Source of the DNA: CAZXPA01 sp964642485
GTDB lineage: Bacteria > Patescibacteriota > Patescibacteriia > UBA2591 > UBA6264
NCBI GenBank assembly: GCA_964642485.1
Contig: CAZXPA010000005.1
Coordinates: 1 to 22,636 of the forward strand
Length of the DNA: 22,636 nt
Direction: 5' to 3'
Below the pieces are notes generated by a model. The model was not told where the DNA came from. It worked only from the letters and a program-made list of their open reading frames with translations, and made no database searches. A program made the position numbers and the translations under genes. Shown here one piece after another: positions 1-6,112 of this stretch. How positions within the stretch are numbered: the stretch's first letter is position 1; every line of letters starts with the position of its first letter.

Positions 1-172
1 AAAACCAGCCAAGAAAAGAGTTGTGAAGAAAAGAAAACCAGCCAAGAAAAGAAAACCAGCCAAGAAGAGAAGAGTTGTAAAGAAGAGAAGACCAGCAAAG
101 AAGAGAAAACCAGCCAAGAAAAGAGTTGTGAAGAAAAGAAAACCAGCCAAGAAAAGAAAAAGAAAAAGATAA
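1..172 (+). CDS. C-terminal end of a highly basic KPAKKR-repeat protein (partial, runs off left edge)
   Basis: Reading from base 2, 56 codons precede a TAA at 170-172. The peptide is made of repeated KPAKKR and VVKKR blocks ending in KRKRKR and has no acidic residue. It is mirrored at DNA level by near-identical 15-18 nt units. Such Lys/Arg/Pro/Ala tails are known from histone H1-like and HU-type nucleoid proteins, and from extensions of some ribosomal proteins in bacteria, where they bind nucleic acid. Only the tail is visible, so the folded domain that would identify the protein lies outside the window. A DNA- or RNA-binding role is inferred from charge alone. The frame is clear because it is open throughout and in register with the repeat. 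Confidence 0.75.
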   Translation, partial: KPAKKRVVKKRKPAKKRKPAKKRRVVKKRRPAKKRKPAKKRVVKKRKPAKKRKRKR

Positions 173-264
173 AAAGGCAACTGCTACTTTAACGATTAAA
201 AGAATTATAGTCAGGGACAGCGAGGAAGTTCCAAAAATTTGTATTTTGATTCAATTTTAAGCTG

Positions 265-334
265 GCTCCTTCTTTAGGATATGAACCCCGTTAGAAATTC
301 TATAATAATTAGAATTTCTAAAGGGAGCTTTTTT
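265..334 (+). terminator. Compound Rho-independent terminator-like hairpin upstream of the DUF192 gene
   Basis: An outer stem pairs GCTCC (265-269) with GGAGC (324-328) and CTTTAG (272-277) with CTAAAG (318-323), separated by a 2-nt bulge. Inside it AAATTCTA (295-302) pairs with TAGAATTT (310-317). Six T follow at 329-334. This would end the transcript of the basic protein. An alternative 12-bp stem, 291-302 with 310-321, and a 15-bp pairing of 285-299 with 351-365 compete for the same bases. A TATAAT at 301-306 could also be a -10 element for the next gene, but I see no matching -35 box. Confidence 0.55.
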
Positions 335-345
335 GGTAAAAATCT

Positions 346-840
346 ATGAAAATTTCTAACGGGGTGAATAAAAATTTGGTCTTGAGCAGTATTTTCATAT
401 TTTTTGTCCTTTTAGGAAGCTTATTTTTTTTGAAAGATAAAATAAGTATTTTCAATCAGGAAGCTAAAGAAGGAAGTCAGCTTTTTTTGCTGAAAATTAA
501 TGATCTTGAACTAATGGTTGAAACAGCAGATACCCCGGGCAAGCGAATAAAAGGACTTTCAGGCAGAAAAGAAATGCCAGATAATCAAGGAATGCTTTTT
601 GTTTTTAAAAAGCCCGGGCGATATCCTTTTTGGATGGAAGGGATGAAGTTCCCAATAGATATTATTTGGGTCAATGAGGATTTGGAAATTATTGAGATTG
701 ATAAAAATTTGCAACCGGAATTATTCCTTAAAGTATATCGTCCTTCAAGGCCAGCTCAATATGTTTTAGAAGTTAATGCTGGCTTTGTTGATAAACATAA
801 CATTGAAAGAGGAGGCCGGCTCTCCTTTAGTGGTTCTTGA
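346..840 (+). CDS. DUF192 family protein, membrane-anchored or secreted
   Basis: This 164-aa protein has an N-terminal hydrophobic segment (about residues 10-29) preceded by Lys/Asn residues, a signal anchor or uncleaved signal peptide. The rest is a DUF192 domain (about residues 50-160). It shows the family's hallmarks: the TPGKRIKGLSGR start, an MLFVFKKPG segment, PFWMEGMKFPIDIIWV, and the closing YVLEVNAGFVDKHNIERG. DUF192 proteins are small extracytoplasmic beta proteins of unknown biochemical role, common in archaea and bacteria. The ATG at 346 is the only ATG before the membrane segment. It has no Shine-Dalgarno sequence, and its first codons (351-365) are perfectly complementary to upstream bases 285-299. 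Family assignment is firm; function is unknown. Confidence 0.85.
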   Translation: MKISNGVNKNLVLSSIFIFFVLLGSLFFLKDKISIFNQEAKEGSQLFLLKINDLELMVETADTPGKRIKGLSGRKEMPDNQGMLFVFKKPGRYPFWMEGMKFPIDIIWVNEDLEIIEIDKNLQPELFLKVYRPSRPAQYVLEVNAGFVDKHNIERGGRLSFSGS

Positions 841-875
841 TTAATATTTTTGAACTGTTATCTTAAAATAAGATT

Positions 876-1949
876 ATGTTGGGAAAAAACATTATTCAAA
901 GACAGTTATCAGCTTTAGAACAGTACCAGTTGGCCGGTAATACACTAAAGGATTTTTTGTTAGCGATTATTGCTTTTGGAGTGTTTCTCGGACTTTTCAA
1001 ATGGTTCCAGAGATTTGTTTTAAAACGTCTAAAAAGAATTGCTAAGAGAACAAAAACCGATATTGACGATGCCTTAATTCAGATTGTTCAATCACTTAAA
1101 CCACCTTTTTATTCATTTCTGGCTTTTTACCTGGCTCTTCAGTTTTTAACCATAAGCGGTTTTTTGAAAAAAGCAATCAACCTGATTTTGATTGTTTGGG
1201 TTGTTTATCAAGCAATCATTGCGGTCCAGATCTTTATTGACTATCTTGTTAAAAAGGGTTTGGGCAAGGAAAAAGAAAGAGGCACTAAGACAGCGATTAG
1301 TTTAATTGGGAAAATATCAAAAGGAGTTTTATGGGTTATTGGTGTTCTTTTAATCTTATCTAATTTAGGGGTTAACGTTACTTCTTTAATTGCTGGCCTG
1401 GGTATTGGCGGGGTGGCTGTGGCTTTGGCCCTGCAAAATGTTTTAAGTGATTTATTTTCTTCCTTTGCCATTTATTTTGATAAGCCTTTTGTCCCTGGAG
1501 ATTTTATTATTGTTGGTAAGCATAAAGGGGTGGTAGAAAAGATTGGTATTAAAACTACCCGGATTAGAGCTTTGCAAGGCGAAGAGATCGTTTTCTCCAA
1601 TCAAGAGTTAACCTCCGCTCGGATTCAAAATTTTAAAAAGATGAAAGAGAGAAGAGCAACTTTTTCTTTTGGTGTCACCTATGAAACCCCGACAAGTAAA
1701 TTAAAAAAGATCCCTAAAATAGTAAAGGAGATAATTGAATCAGTGGAATCAACTCGTTTTGATCGGGTGCATTTTACAGAGTTTGGCGACTCAGCTCTTT
1801 TGTTTGAAGTTATTTATTATCTAAAAACTCCTGATTATTTGAAGTATAGGGACGCTCATCAGGAAATACTTTTTAAAATTAAGAACACTTTTGAAAAACA
1901 AGAGATTTCAATGGCTTATCCAACTCAGACTATTTATTTAAATAAATAA
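876..1949 (+). CDS. MscS-family mechanosensitive ion channel
   Basis: This 357-aa membrane protein should open under membrane tension and release solutes during osmotic downshock. Membrane segments lie near residues 25-45, 78-97, 99-122 and 142-165. The pore-lining helix at about 166-190 carries the Gly/Ala-rich stretch typical of MscS (GLGIGGVAVALALQN). The beta domain follows immediately: FDKPFVPGDFI at 201-211, then a GVVEKIGIKTTRI segment and a SNQEL-like turn, then an alpha/beta C-terminal domain. Length is between E. coli MscS (286 aa) and larger paralogues, the extra being one or two N-terminal helices. It is 36 nt after the DUF192 gene and 5 nt before the next gene, so probably cotranscribed. 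No Shine-Dalgarno is visible before the ATG. Which MscS subfamily it belongs to cannot be told by eye. Confidence 0.93.
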   Translation: MLGKNIIQRQLSALEQYQLAGNTLKDFLLAIIAFGVFLGLFKWFQRFVLKRLKRIAKRTKTDIDDALIQIVQSLKPPFYSFLAFYLALQFLTISGFLKKAINLILIVWVVYQAIIAVQIFIDYLVKKGLGKEKERGTKTAISLIGKISKGVLWVIGVLLILSNLGVNVTSLIAGLGIGGVAVALALQNVLSDLFSSFAIYFDKPFVPGDFIIVGKHKGVVEKIGIKTTRIRALQGEEIVFSNQELTSARIQNFKKMKERRATFSFGVTYETPTSKLKKIPKIVKEIIESVESTRFDRVHFTEFGDSALLFEVIYYLKTPDYLKYRDAHQEILFKIKNTFEKQEISMAYPTQTIYLNK

Positions 1950-1954
1950 GAATT

Positions 1955-2179
1955 ATGGAGCAGCTTTTAATTCAAACTCCCTGGATTCTCTGGTTGATCC
2001 TTTTATGGACTATTCCCTGGAAAGGTGTTGCCCTATGGAAGGCGGCTCGACTTAATGATAAATGGTGGTTCATTGCTCTTTTAGTGATTAACACTTTGGC
2101 TTTATTAGAGATCCTTTATATTTTTATCTTTAGCAAGAGGAAACAAAAACCTGGATTTTTAAAAAGGCTTTTTAGATAG
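1955..2179 (+). CDS. Small two-helix membrane protein, DUF5652-like
   Basis: This 74-aa protein has two hydrophobic helices, about residues 9-29 and 38-59, joined by a short polar loop (KAARLNDKWW). A basic C-terminal tail (KRKQKPGFLKRLFR) should face the cytoplasm. The pattern PWKGVALWKAAR..KWWFIALLVINTLALLEILYIF matches what I remember of DUF5652, a family of unknown function seen mainly in Patescibacteria. The gene starts 5 nt after the MscS stop and is followed 7 nt later by a still smaller membrane peptide. The three probably form one transcript. No function can be assigned. Confidence 0.8.
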   Translation: MEQLLIQTPWILWLILLWTIPWKGVALWKAARLNDKWWFIALLVINTLALLEILYIFIFSKRKQKPGFLKRLFR

Positions 2180-2186
2180 ATTAACC

Positions 2187-2267
2187 ATGAAAGCAAAAGA
2201 AGGAATTTTAATTTTGATCTTCATTTTAATTATGGTTGTGATTTATCTTTTACTTATATTAAGATAG
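2187..2267 (+). CDS. 26-residue single-helix membrane peptide (possible small gene)
   Basis: An ATG at 2187 opens 26 codons ending in TAG at 2265-2267. The product is a short basic head (MKAKEG) followed by an uninterrupted hydrophobic stretch of about 19 residues and a closing Arg, the form of a one-pass membrane microprotein. It lies 7 nt after the DUF5652-like gene and just before a rho-independent terminator, so it is inside the transcript. Nothing at the start site decides whether it is translated. It could be a real small protein or an accidental hydrophobic ORF in AT-rich DNA. Confidence 0.45.
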   Translation: MKAKEGILILIFILIMVVIYLLLILR

Positions 2268-2301
2268 GGGCTTGATTAATTGATATAAAAGTATTTTAGC
2301 T

Positions 2302-2332
2302 ACTATCGGGCTTTGGTTTCGATAGTTTTTTT
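2302..2332 (+). terminator. Rho-independent terminator closing the DUF192-MscS-DUF5652 transcript
   Basis: ACTATCG (2302-2308) pairs perfectly with CGATAGT (2320-2326) around an 11-nt loop. The final T of the stem begins a run of seven T (2326-2332). It lies 35 nt after the last stop codon, the expected place for the end of this operon. Confidence 0.8.
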
Positions 2333-2408
2333 AATGCTTTCATGTTAAGATTAAAGAATGAAAACCTTTCAACAAAAAGTTTATTCTCTGGTTAAAAGCC
2401 GCTAAAGG

Positions 2409-2437
2409 TTGACTTTTTAAAAGAATTTTGTTATTAT
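2409..2437 (+). promoter_or_regulatory. Sigma70-like promoter
   Basis: A TTGACT box (2409-2414) and a TATTAT box (2432-2437) are separated by exactly 17 nt, the optimal spacing. Transcription would start near 2444, giving a leader of about 135 nt before the FemAB gene or a separate short RNA. It sits just after the preceding operon's terminator, the expected position for a new transcription unit. Confidence 0.6.
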
Positions 2438-2443
2438 TTCTTT

Positions 2444-2550
2444 AGAAGATTTTTTATTTTTCTGGGGCTTTTAAAAAGGACGGTTTAATCTGTTTAAGCT
2501 AATATGCCTTTAAGTTAAAAGATAGGCCGGTTAATCCGGCCTATTATACT
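2444..2550 (+). ncRNA. Candidate structured leader or small RNA upstream of the FemAB gene
   Basis: Two stems lie back to back. CTTTTAA+AAAGG (2468-2479) pairs with CCTTT+TTAAAAG (2507-2521, three bases bulged). ATAGGCCGG (2522-2530) pairs perfectly with CCGGCCTAT (2536-2544) around a 5-nt loop. There is no base between the two stems, so they could stack coaxially. The second stem is followed by TATACTTCTT, a weak terminator tail. With the promoter at 2409-2437 this could make an RNA of about 100 nt that ends here, or a structured 5' leader. It does not match an RNA family I know. The limits are inferred from the promoter and hairpin. Confidence 0.35.
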
Positions 2551-2579
2551 TCTTATCACTTATTTATTTTTTTGTTAAA

Positions 2580-3593
2580 ATGAAAGTTATGCAAGTGATT
2601 GAGATTTTTAGCCTGCCTGCCGGTAAGGCAGGTCAAAAAACATGGAATGATTTTATTATTACTAACAAAGGTCAATTTTTGCAATCTTGGCAATGGGGGG
2701 ATTTTCAAGAAAAATTAGGCAGAAAAGTTTGGCGCTTAGGAATTAAAAATAACAACCAGATTATTGGCCAGGCTTTAGTTGTTAAACATAACCTACCTTT
2801 AGGCAAAAATTATCTTTATTGTCCTCGAGGGCCGCTCATTCCAGCAAGCCGGGATTCAAAATCAAAAATATTAGAATTATTGATTAAAGAAATAAAAGAA
2901 ATTGCCAAAGGTGAAAATGCAATATTCTGGCGAATAGAACCATTAAATAAAGGTGTCTTGTCTAAGGTTTACGGTTTAAAGTTTAGGCTGGTCGCTGCCT
3001 GGCCTGTTCAGCCTCCAAAAATTCTAATTCTGGATTTAAGGAAATCAGAATCAAGGATTTTATCTCAAATGCATTCAAAGACTAGGTATAACATCCGCCT
3101 GGCTCAAAGACACGGAATAAAAATATTTGAAAGCAGGAATCAGAAAGATGTTGAATTATTTTTAGATTTACTCCAGCAAACGGCTAAGCGAGAAAAATTC
3201 AAAACTTATCCAGATAATTATTATCACCAGCTTTTGAGAGCTGATTCTCAGTTTGCTAAACTTTATTTAGCTAAATATCAGGATAAAGTTTTAGCAATTC
3301 ATTTACTTATCTTTTTCGGCCAAACCGTAACCTATGTTCATGGCGCTTCTTCAAGAGAAAAAAGACAGGTAATGGCCCCTCATTTGCTTCATTGGGAAGT
3401 TATTAGACAGGCAAAAGAACAGGGTTATCAGTTCTATGATTTTTGGGGGATTGATGAGAAAAAATGGCCGGGCTTGACTCGATTTAAAATGAGTTTCGGA
3501 GGGCAGCCTGTCGCTTATCCGGGGACGTTTGACATGCCGTTCTCTAAAACCTGGTATTGTTTGTATAAAATAGGTAAGTTTATTAGAACATGA
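2580..3593 (+). CDS. FemAB/FemX-like aminoacyltransferase (peptidoglycan interpeptide bridge)
   Basis: This 337-aa protein belongs to the Fem family: paired GNAT-like folds that transfer amino acids from aminoacyl-tRNA to the peptidoglycan stem peptide. Visible hallmarks are the early W-x-W region (FLQSWQWGDFQEKLG), the LYCPRGPLI strand, TRYNIRLAQRHGIKI near the domain centre, and a C-terminal YDFWGIDEKKWPGLTRFKMSFGG block. No signal peptide is seen, consistent with cytoplasmic action. Residues 11-18 (SLPAGKAG) are encoded by a GC-rich palindrome (2611-2633) that looks inserted in frame near the N-terminus. The stop overlaps the next start (ATGA), so it is translationally coupled to a D,D-carboxypeptidase, which supports a wall role. 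Family is clear; the amino acid transferred is unknown. Confidence 0.88.
   Translation: MKVMQVIEIFSLPAGKAGQKTWNDFIITNKGQFLQSWQWGDFQEKLGRKVWRLGIKNNNQIIGQALVVKHNLPLGKNYLYCPRGPLIPASRDSKSKILELLIKEIKEIAKGENAIFWRIEPLNKGVLSKVYGLKFRLVAAWPVQPPKILILDLRKSESRILSQMHSKTRYNIRLAQRHGIKIFESRNQKDVELFLDLLQQTAKREKFKTYPDNYYHQLLRADSQFAKLYLAKYQDKVLAIHLLIFFGQTVTYVHGASSREKRQVMAPHLLHWEVIRQAKEQGYQFYDFWGIDEKKWPGLTRFKMSFGGQPVAYPGTFDMPFSKTWYCLYKIGKFIRT
2611..2633 (+). repeat. GC-rich palindromic element inserted in frame in the FemAB gene
   Basis: CCTGCC (2616-2621) and GGCAGG (2627-2632) form a stem around GGTAA, with a second CCTG just before. It encodes SLPAGKAG. A related hairpin, CCTGCC-GGC-GGCAGG, occurs in the spacer at 4508-4522, and a TCTGCC-TTT-GGCAGA version at 10555-10569. 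Confidence 0.7.
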
Positions 3594-4486
3594 TAACATT
3601 TATTTTAGTTACACTTCTTCTCTTATCTTCAGCCCCTGTTTTTAATCAGGCAGTTTTTTTAGATCAGGCGATTAACAAAGATTCTCCTGAAATAAGTTTT
3701 CCTGCTTCTTTGGGGCCAAAACTAACTGCTGAGAGTGCTCTAGTTGTTGATTTAGAAATAGGAGAGACTGTATTTACTAAAAATCCAGAAAAAGTTTTAC
3801 CAATTGCTAGCATTACTAAATTAATGACCGCCATAGTTTTTTTAGAAAACAAAACCAAGGAATGGGATGAAGAAGTTTTAGTTGAAGCAGAGGATTTGGT
3901 TAACGGCTTAGAGTCAGATAGTGAAGTTGAACCAGCTGATCTTAACATTAAACCTGGCCAGAGTTTAAAAATTAAGGATGTTTTTTTTGCTGGCCTGATT
4001 AAGTCAGCTAATGATGCCATGAGAATATTGGCACGTTTAACTGATTCTCAAGAAGGAAAAACATTTGTTGATTTAATGAACGGAAAAGCCAAATCTTTAG
4101 GCATGATTGATACCCGTTTTATGGATCCGACTGGGCTAGATGTCCAGAATATTTCAACTGCTGATGATTTGGTTAAACTAGTACTCGAAGCAATGAAAAA
4201 AGATGAAGTCAGAAAAGCTTTAAGGACAAGGGTTTATGATTTTCAGGTTTTAGAATCAAATGGTCAAAGAGGCTATCGACGGGTTTGGAATACAAATAAG
4301 CTTTTTGATAGTTTTATTGATTCAATTGAGGCAAAAACTGGCTATTTGGAAGAAAGCGGTTATTGCTTTGCTGGTTTAAGTAATTATCAGGGTCATCAGT
4401 TAGTAATAATAGTCTTAGGGGCAGCCACAGATGAACATAGATTTCAAGAGGTGAAAAATCTTATTTGGTGGACATCTTCATTATAA
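3590..4486 (+). CDS. D-alanyl-D-alanine carboxypeptidase, peptidase S11 family
   Basis: This 298-aa protein is a DD-carboxypeptidase that trims the terminal D-Ala from peptidoglycan stem peptides outside the membrane. An N-terminal hydrophobic signal (about residues 3-16) is followed by the S11 domain. All three penicillin-binding motifs are present: S74-I-T-K77 with the nucleophile Ser and general base Lys, S139-A-N141, and K249-T-G251. Further S11 landmarks are PIASITKLMTA, GLIKSANDAM and the FMDPTGLD segment. It lacks the long C-terminal beta domain and membrane helix of PBP5/DacA, which fits its modest length. Its start overlaps the FemAB stop by 4 nt (ATGA). The left arm of a repeat element begins inside its last codons (4479). 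Confidence 0.95.
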   Translation: MITFILVTLLLLSSAPVFNQAVFLDQAINKDSPEISFPASLGPKLTAESALVVDLEIGETVFTKNPEKVLPIASITKLMTAIVFLENKTKEWDEEVLVEAEDLVNGLESDSEVEPADLNIKPGQSLKIKDVFFAGLIKSANDAMRILARLTDSQEGKTFVDLMNGKAKSLGMIDTRFMDPTGLDVQNISTADDLVKLVLEAMKKDEVRKALRTRVYDFQVLESNGQRGYRRVWNTNKLFDSFIDSIEAKTGYLEESGYCFAGLSNYQGHQLVIIVLGAATDEHRFQEVKNLIWWTSSL

Positions 4487-4592
4487 CATGATAACATGAG
4501 AACATTCCCTGCCGGCGGCAGGCAAGGAAAGAAATTTCTGCAGAGCAAAAATTTCTTATGTTCCAATGTTAAAATGTTCCAATGCTCAAATG
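4479..4592. repeat. AACATNNN-type inverted repeat element, copy 1
   Basis: The left arm (4479-4505) reads CAT-N3-AACAT-N3-AACAT-N3-AACAT. The right arm (4558-4592) reads ATGTT-N3 three times, then ATGCT-N3-ATG. AACAT and ATGTT are complementary while the triplets between them are not, so the arms would form 5-bp helices every 8 nt. The core holds two more hairpins: CCTGCC-GGC-GGCAGG (4508-4522) and AGAAATTT (4530-4537) with AAATTTCT (4549-4556). The element fills the whole spacer between the carboxypeptidase and the next gene. Copies 2 and 3 are at 9032 and 10518. Confidence 0.85.
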
Positions 4593-4599
4593 AATTACT

Positions 4600-5067
4600 A
4601 TGGGGCCTGAATTAAAGACAATTTTACTGGCGATAACACCAATTAATGAATTAAGGGGAACTATCCCCGTAGCAATTAGCGTTTTTCATTTGGCTCCGTT
4701 TAAAGCTCTTTTTTTAGCTTGGATAGGGAATATGATACCGATTTTTTTCTTGCTTTGGTTTTGGAAAAATTTAGCTGGCTATTTAATGAAAAAAAGTAAG
4801 TTAATAAATGGATTTTTTAATTGGTTGTTTAATAGAACCCGTCAGCGATTTTATAAAAAATATTCTCTTTACGGAGATTTAGCCCTAATCTTATTAGTAG
4901 CGATTCCCTTGCCATTTACTGGTGCCTGGACTGGAACAGTGGCGGCCTTTGTCTTTGGGATTCCTTATTGGCGGAGTCTGGGATTGATATTTTTGGGAGT
5001 GGTGATAGCTGGTTTGGTAGTGACCTTAGGCACCCTGGGCGTTATTTCAGTTATTGCTCTAATTTAA
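4600..5067 (+). CDS. Small multidrug export family protein (COG2426-like integral membrane protein)
   Basis: This 155-aa, very hydrophobic protein has about four membrane segments, near residues 27-55, 88-106, 107-125 and 130-153, with a basic cytoplasmic loop (KKSKLINGFFNWLFNRTRQRFYKK) between the first and second. The N-terminal PINELRGTIPVAISVF is the signature of the putative small multidrug exporter family (Sm_multidrug_ex). The LVAIPLPFTGAWTGT and GVVIAG segments also fit. The transport substrate is not established for the family, so the name should be taken loosely. The ATG at 4600 is chosen because an upstream ATG at 4590 reaches a TGA after six codons. It follows repeat copy 1 and has no Shine-Dalgarno. 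Confidence 0.85.
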   Translation: MGPELKTILLAITPINELRGTIPVAISVFHLAPFKALFLAWIGNMIPIFFLLWFWKNLAGYLMKKSKLINGFFNWLFNRTRQRFYKKYSLYGDLALILLVAIPLPFTGAWTGTVAAFVFGIPYWRSLGLIFLGVVIAGLVVTLGTLGVISVIALI

Positions 5068-5071
5068 AGAG

Positions 5072-5140
5072 TTTTGTCTGACAAAATCGAGTCTGAAGGG
5101 CGAAGATTTTTCAGCTACAAAATCTTTACTTCATAACTCG
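5072..5140. repeat. Two hairpins in the spacer before tpiA
   Basis: TTTTGT (5072-5077) pairs with ACAAAA (5081-5086). Next, CGAGT (5088-5092) with ACTCG (5136-5140), TGAAG with CTTCA, and AAGATTTT (5103-5110) with AAAATCTT (5119-5126) make one long interrupted stem. There is no T-run after it, so it is not an obvious terminator. It nearly fills the 88-bp gap. Confidence 0.55.
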
Positions 5141-5155
5141 TAAATTTCGACAATT

Positions 5156-5941
5156 ATGGCAAAAAAACCAATCATTATTGCTAATTGGAAAATGAATCTT
5201 TCTTTTAAGGAAACGAAGGTTCTGGCTAAGAATATTTTAAATCAGCTTAAGAAAATAAAAAAAGGTAGAAAATCAGCTGATTTTGATATAGTCTTGTGTC
5301 CACCTTTTATGAGTCTGCCCGAGGCTTCTAAGATCTTTGGGCCTAAAAAAGATATTTTATTATCTGGAGCTCAGGATTGTTTTTGGGAGGAAGAGGGTGG
5401 ATTTACAGGTGAGATTTCTCCAATGCGGTTGAAAGAATTAGGTTGTAGTTATGTCATTCTCGGACATTCAGAACGAAGGCAAAACTTAGGGGAAACAGAT
5501 GAAATGGTTCATAAAAAAGTTAAAGCAGCTTTAAAAGCAAAACTAATTCCCGTAATTTGCCTGGGTGAAACCATGGAACAAAGACGTCAAGGGCTTAAAG
5601 AACATGTTGTTGTTACTCAGGCCTCCAAGGCTTTAGAAGGTATTAATTTAAAATCTGACCAGAAGGTCGTGCTTGCTTATGAGCCAGTTTGGGTGATTGG
5701 TTCAGGCCGGGCAATTACTCCAAAGGAGGCAGAGTACATGGCCAAGGTAATTCATCAACGGATGATTGATCTCTTCCCCCTCCCAATTGTCCGTAGTAAT
5801 ATTCGGATTATTTATGGCGGAAGTGTTGATTCAGCTACTATTAAATCGTTTATTGGCCAAGAAACAATAGATGGGGTTTTGGTTGGTGGAGCTTCCTTGA
5901 AGGCAGACGAATTTGTAAAAATGTGCGAGTTAATGTTATAA
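5156..5941 (+). CDS. tpiA: Triosephosphate isomerase
   Basis: This 261-aa cytosolic TIM-barrel enzyme interconverts dihydroxyacetone phosphate and glyceraldehyde 3-phosphate. Catalytic residues are all visible: K12 in the NWKMN motif, H104 in ILGHSERR, and the base E176 in AYEPVWVIG. The phosphate-binding YGGSV follows at 220-224 and GVLVGGASL near the end. The mobile loop reads VIGSGRAIT rather than the common AIGTGKTAT, a conservative variant. Length is normal for bacterial TIM (about 250 aa). It is followed, after a hairpin-filled spacer, by the aldolase that makes its substrates, so the pair forms a glycolytic module. The start has no Shine-Dalgarno. Confidence 0.98.
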   Translation: MAKKPIIIANWKMNLSFKETKVLAKNILNQLKKIKKGRKSADFDIVLCPPFMSLPEASKIFGPKKDILLSGAQDCFWEEEGGFTGEISPMRLKELGCSYVILGHSERRQNLGETDEMVHKKVKAALKAKLIPVICLGETMEQRRQGLKEHVVVTQASKALEGINLKSDQKVVLAYEPVWVIGSGRAITPKEAEYMAKVIHQRMIDLFPLPIVRSNIRIIYGGSVDSATIKSFIGQETIDGVLVGGASLKADEFVKMCELML

Positions 5942-6101
5942 AGGGTTTTGTCTAAATTTTGGAGTCCTGAGCTGGTCGAAGGACAAACAAAATTTGGCAA
6001 CAAAACCTTTACCCCCTCCTTTTGCGCGCTTGCGCGAAAAGAAGGGGGTACTCAAAATATCTAACAAAATTTTATTTCGCCCTTTGGGCTCGAAAATTTT
6101 G
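5940..6101. repeat. Three consecutive stem-loops filling the tpiA-fba spacer
   Basis: Hairpin 1 pairs AAAGGGTTTTGT (5940-5951) with ACAAAACCTTT (6000-6010). Within it TAAATTTTG (5953-5961) pairs with CAAAATTTG (5988-5996) and GTCCT (5964-5968) with AGGAC (5980-5984). Hairpin 2 pairs 6010-6028 with 6033-6050 (TACCCCCT..CTTTT..CGCG). Hairpin 3 pairs CAAAATTTT (6065-6073) with AAAATTTTG (6093-6101), with TTCG/CGAA and CCC/GGG inside. The core of hairpin 1, GTCCTGAGCTGGTCGAAGGAC-like, resembles a GC-rich interspersed repeat I have seen in many bacterial genomes. Hairpin 3 ends 11 nt before the aldolase start. Confidence 0.8.
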
Positions 6102-6112
6102 AGAATTTTGGT

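Larger units (their letters stand above)
2268..2579. other. Non-coding 312-bp gap with terminator, promoter and two stacked stem-loops
   Basis: This is the longest stretch without a gene. From left to right it holds the terminator at 2302-2332, a promoter at 2409-2437, a hairpin at 2468-2521 and an adjoining GC-rich hairpin at 2522-2544. A 15-codon ORF (2358-2405) is too short to support. The last 35 bases before the FemAB start are plain AT-rich sequence with no ribosome binding site. Confidence 0.7.

Noticed and set aside
2358..2405. 15-codon ORF resembling the N-terminus of an alkyltransferase-like (MGMT/Atl) protein
   Set aside because: The similarity (MKTFQQKVYSLVK) is too short, there is no downstream Pro-Gly-x-Val or active-site motif in any frame, and the ORF end abuts the promoter.
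4479..4592. CRISPR array or small tandem-repeat locus
   Set aside because: Repeat units are 5 nt with 3-nt gaps and the right half is the inverse of the left. There are no spacer-sized unique sequences and no cas genes.
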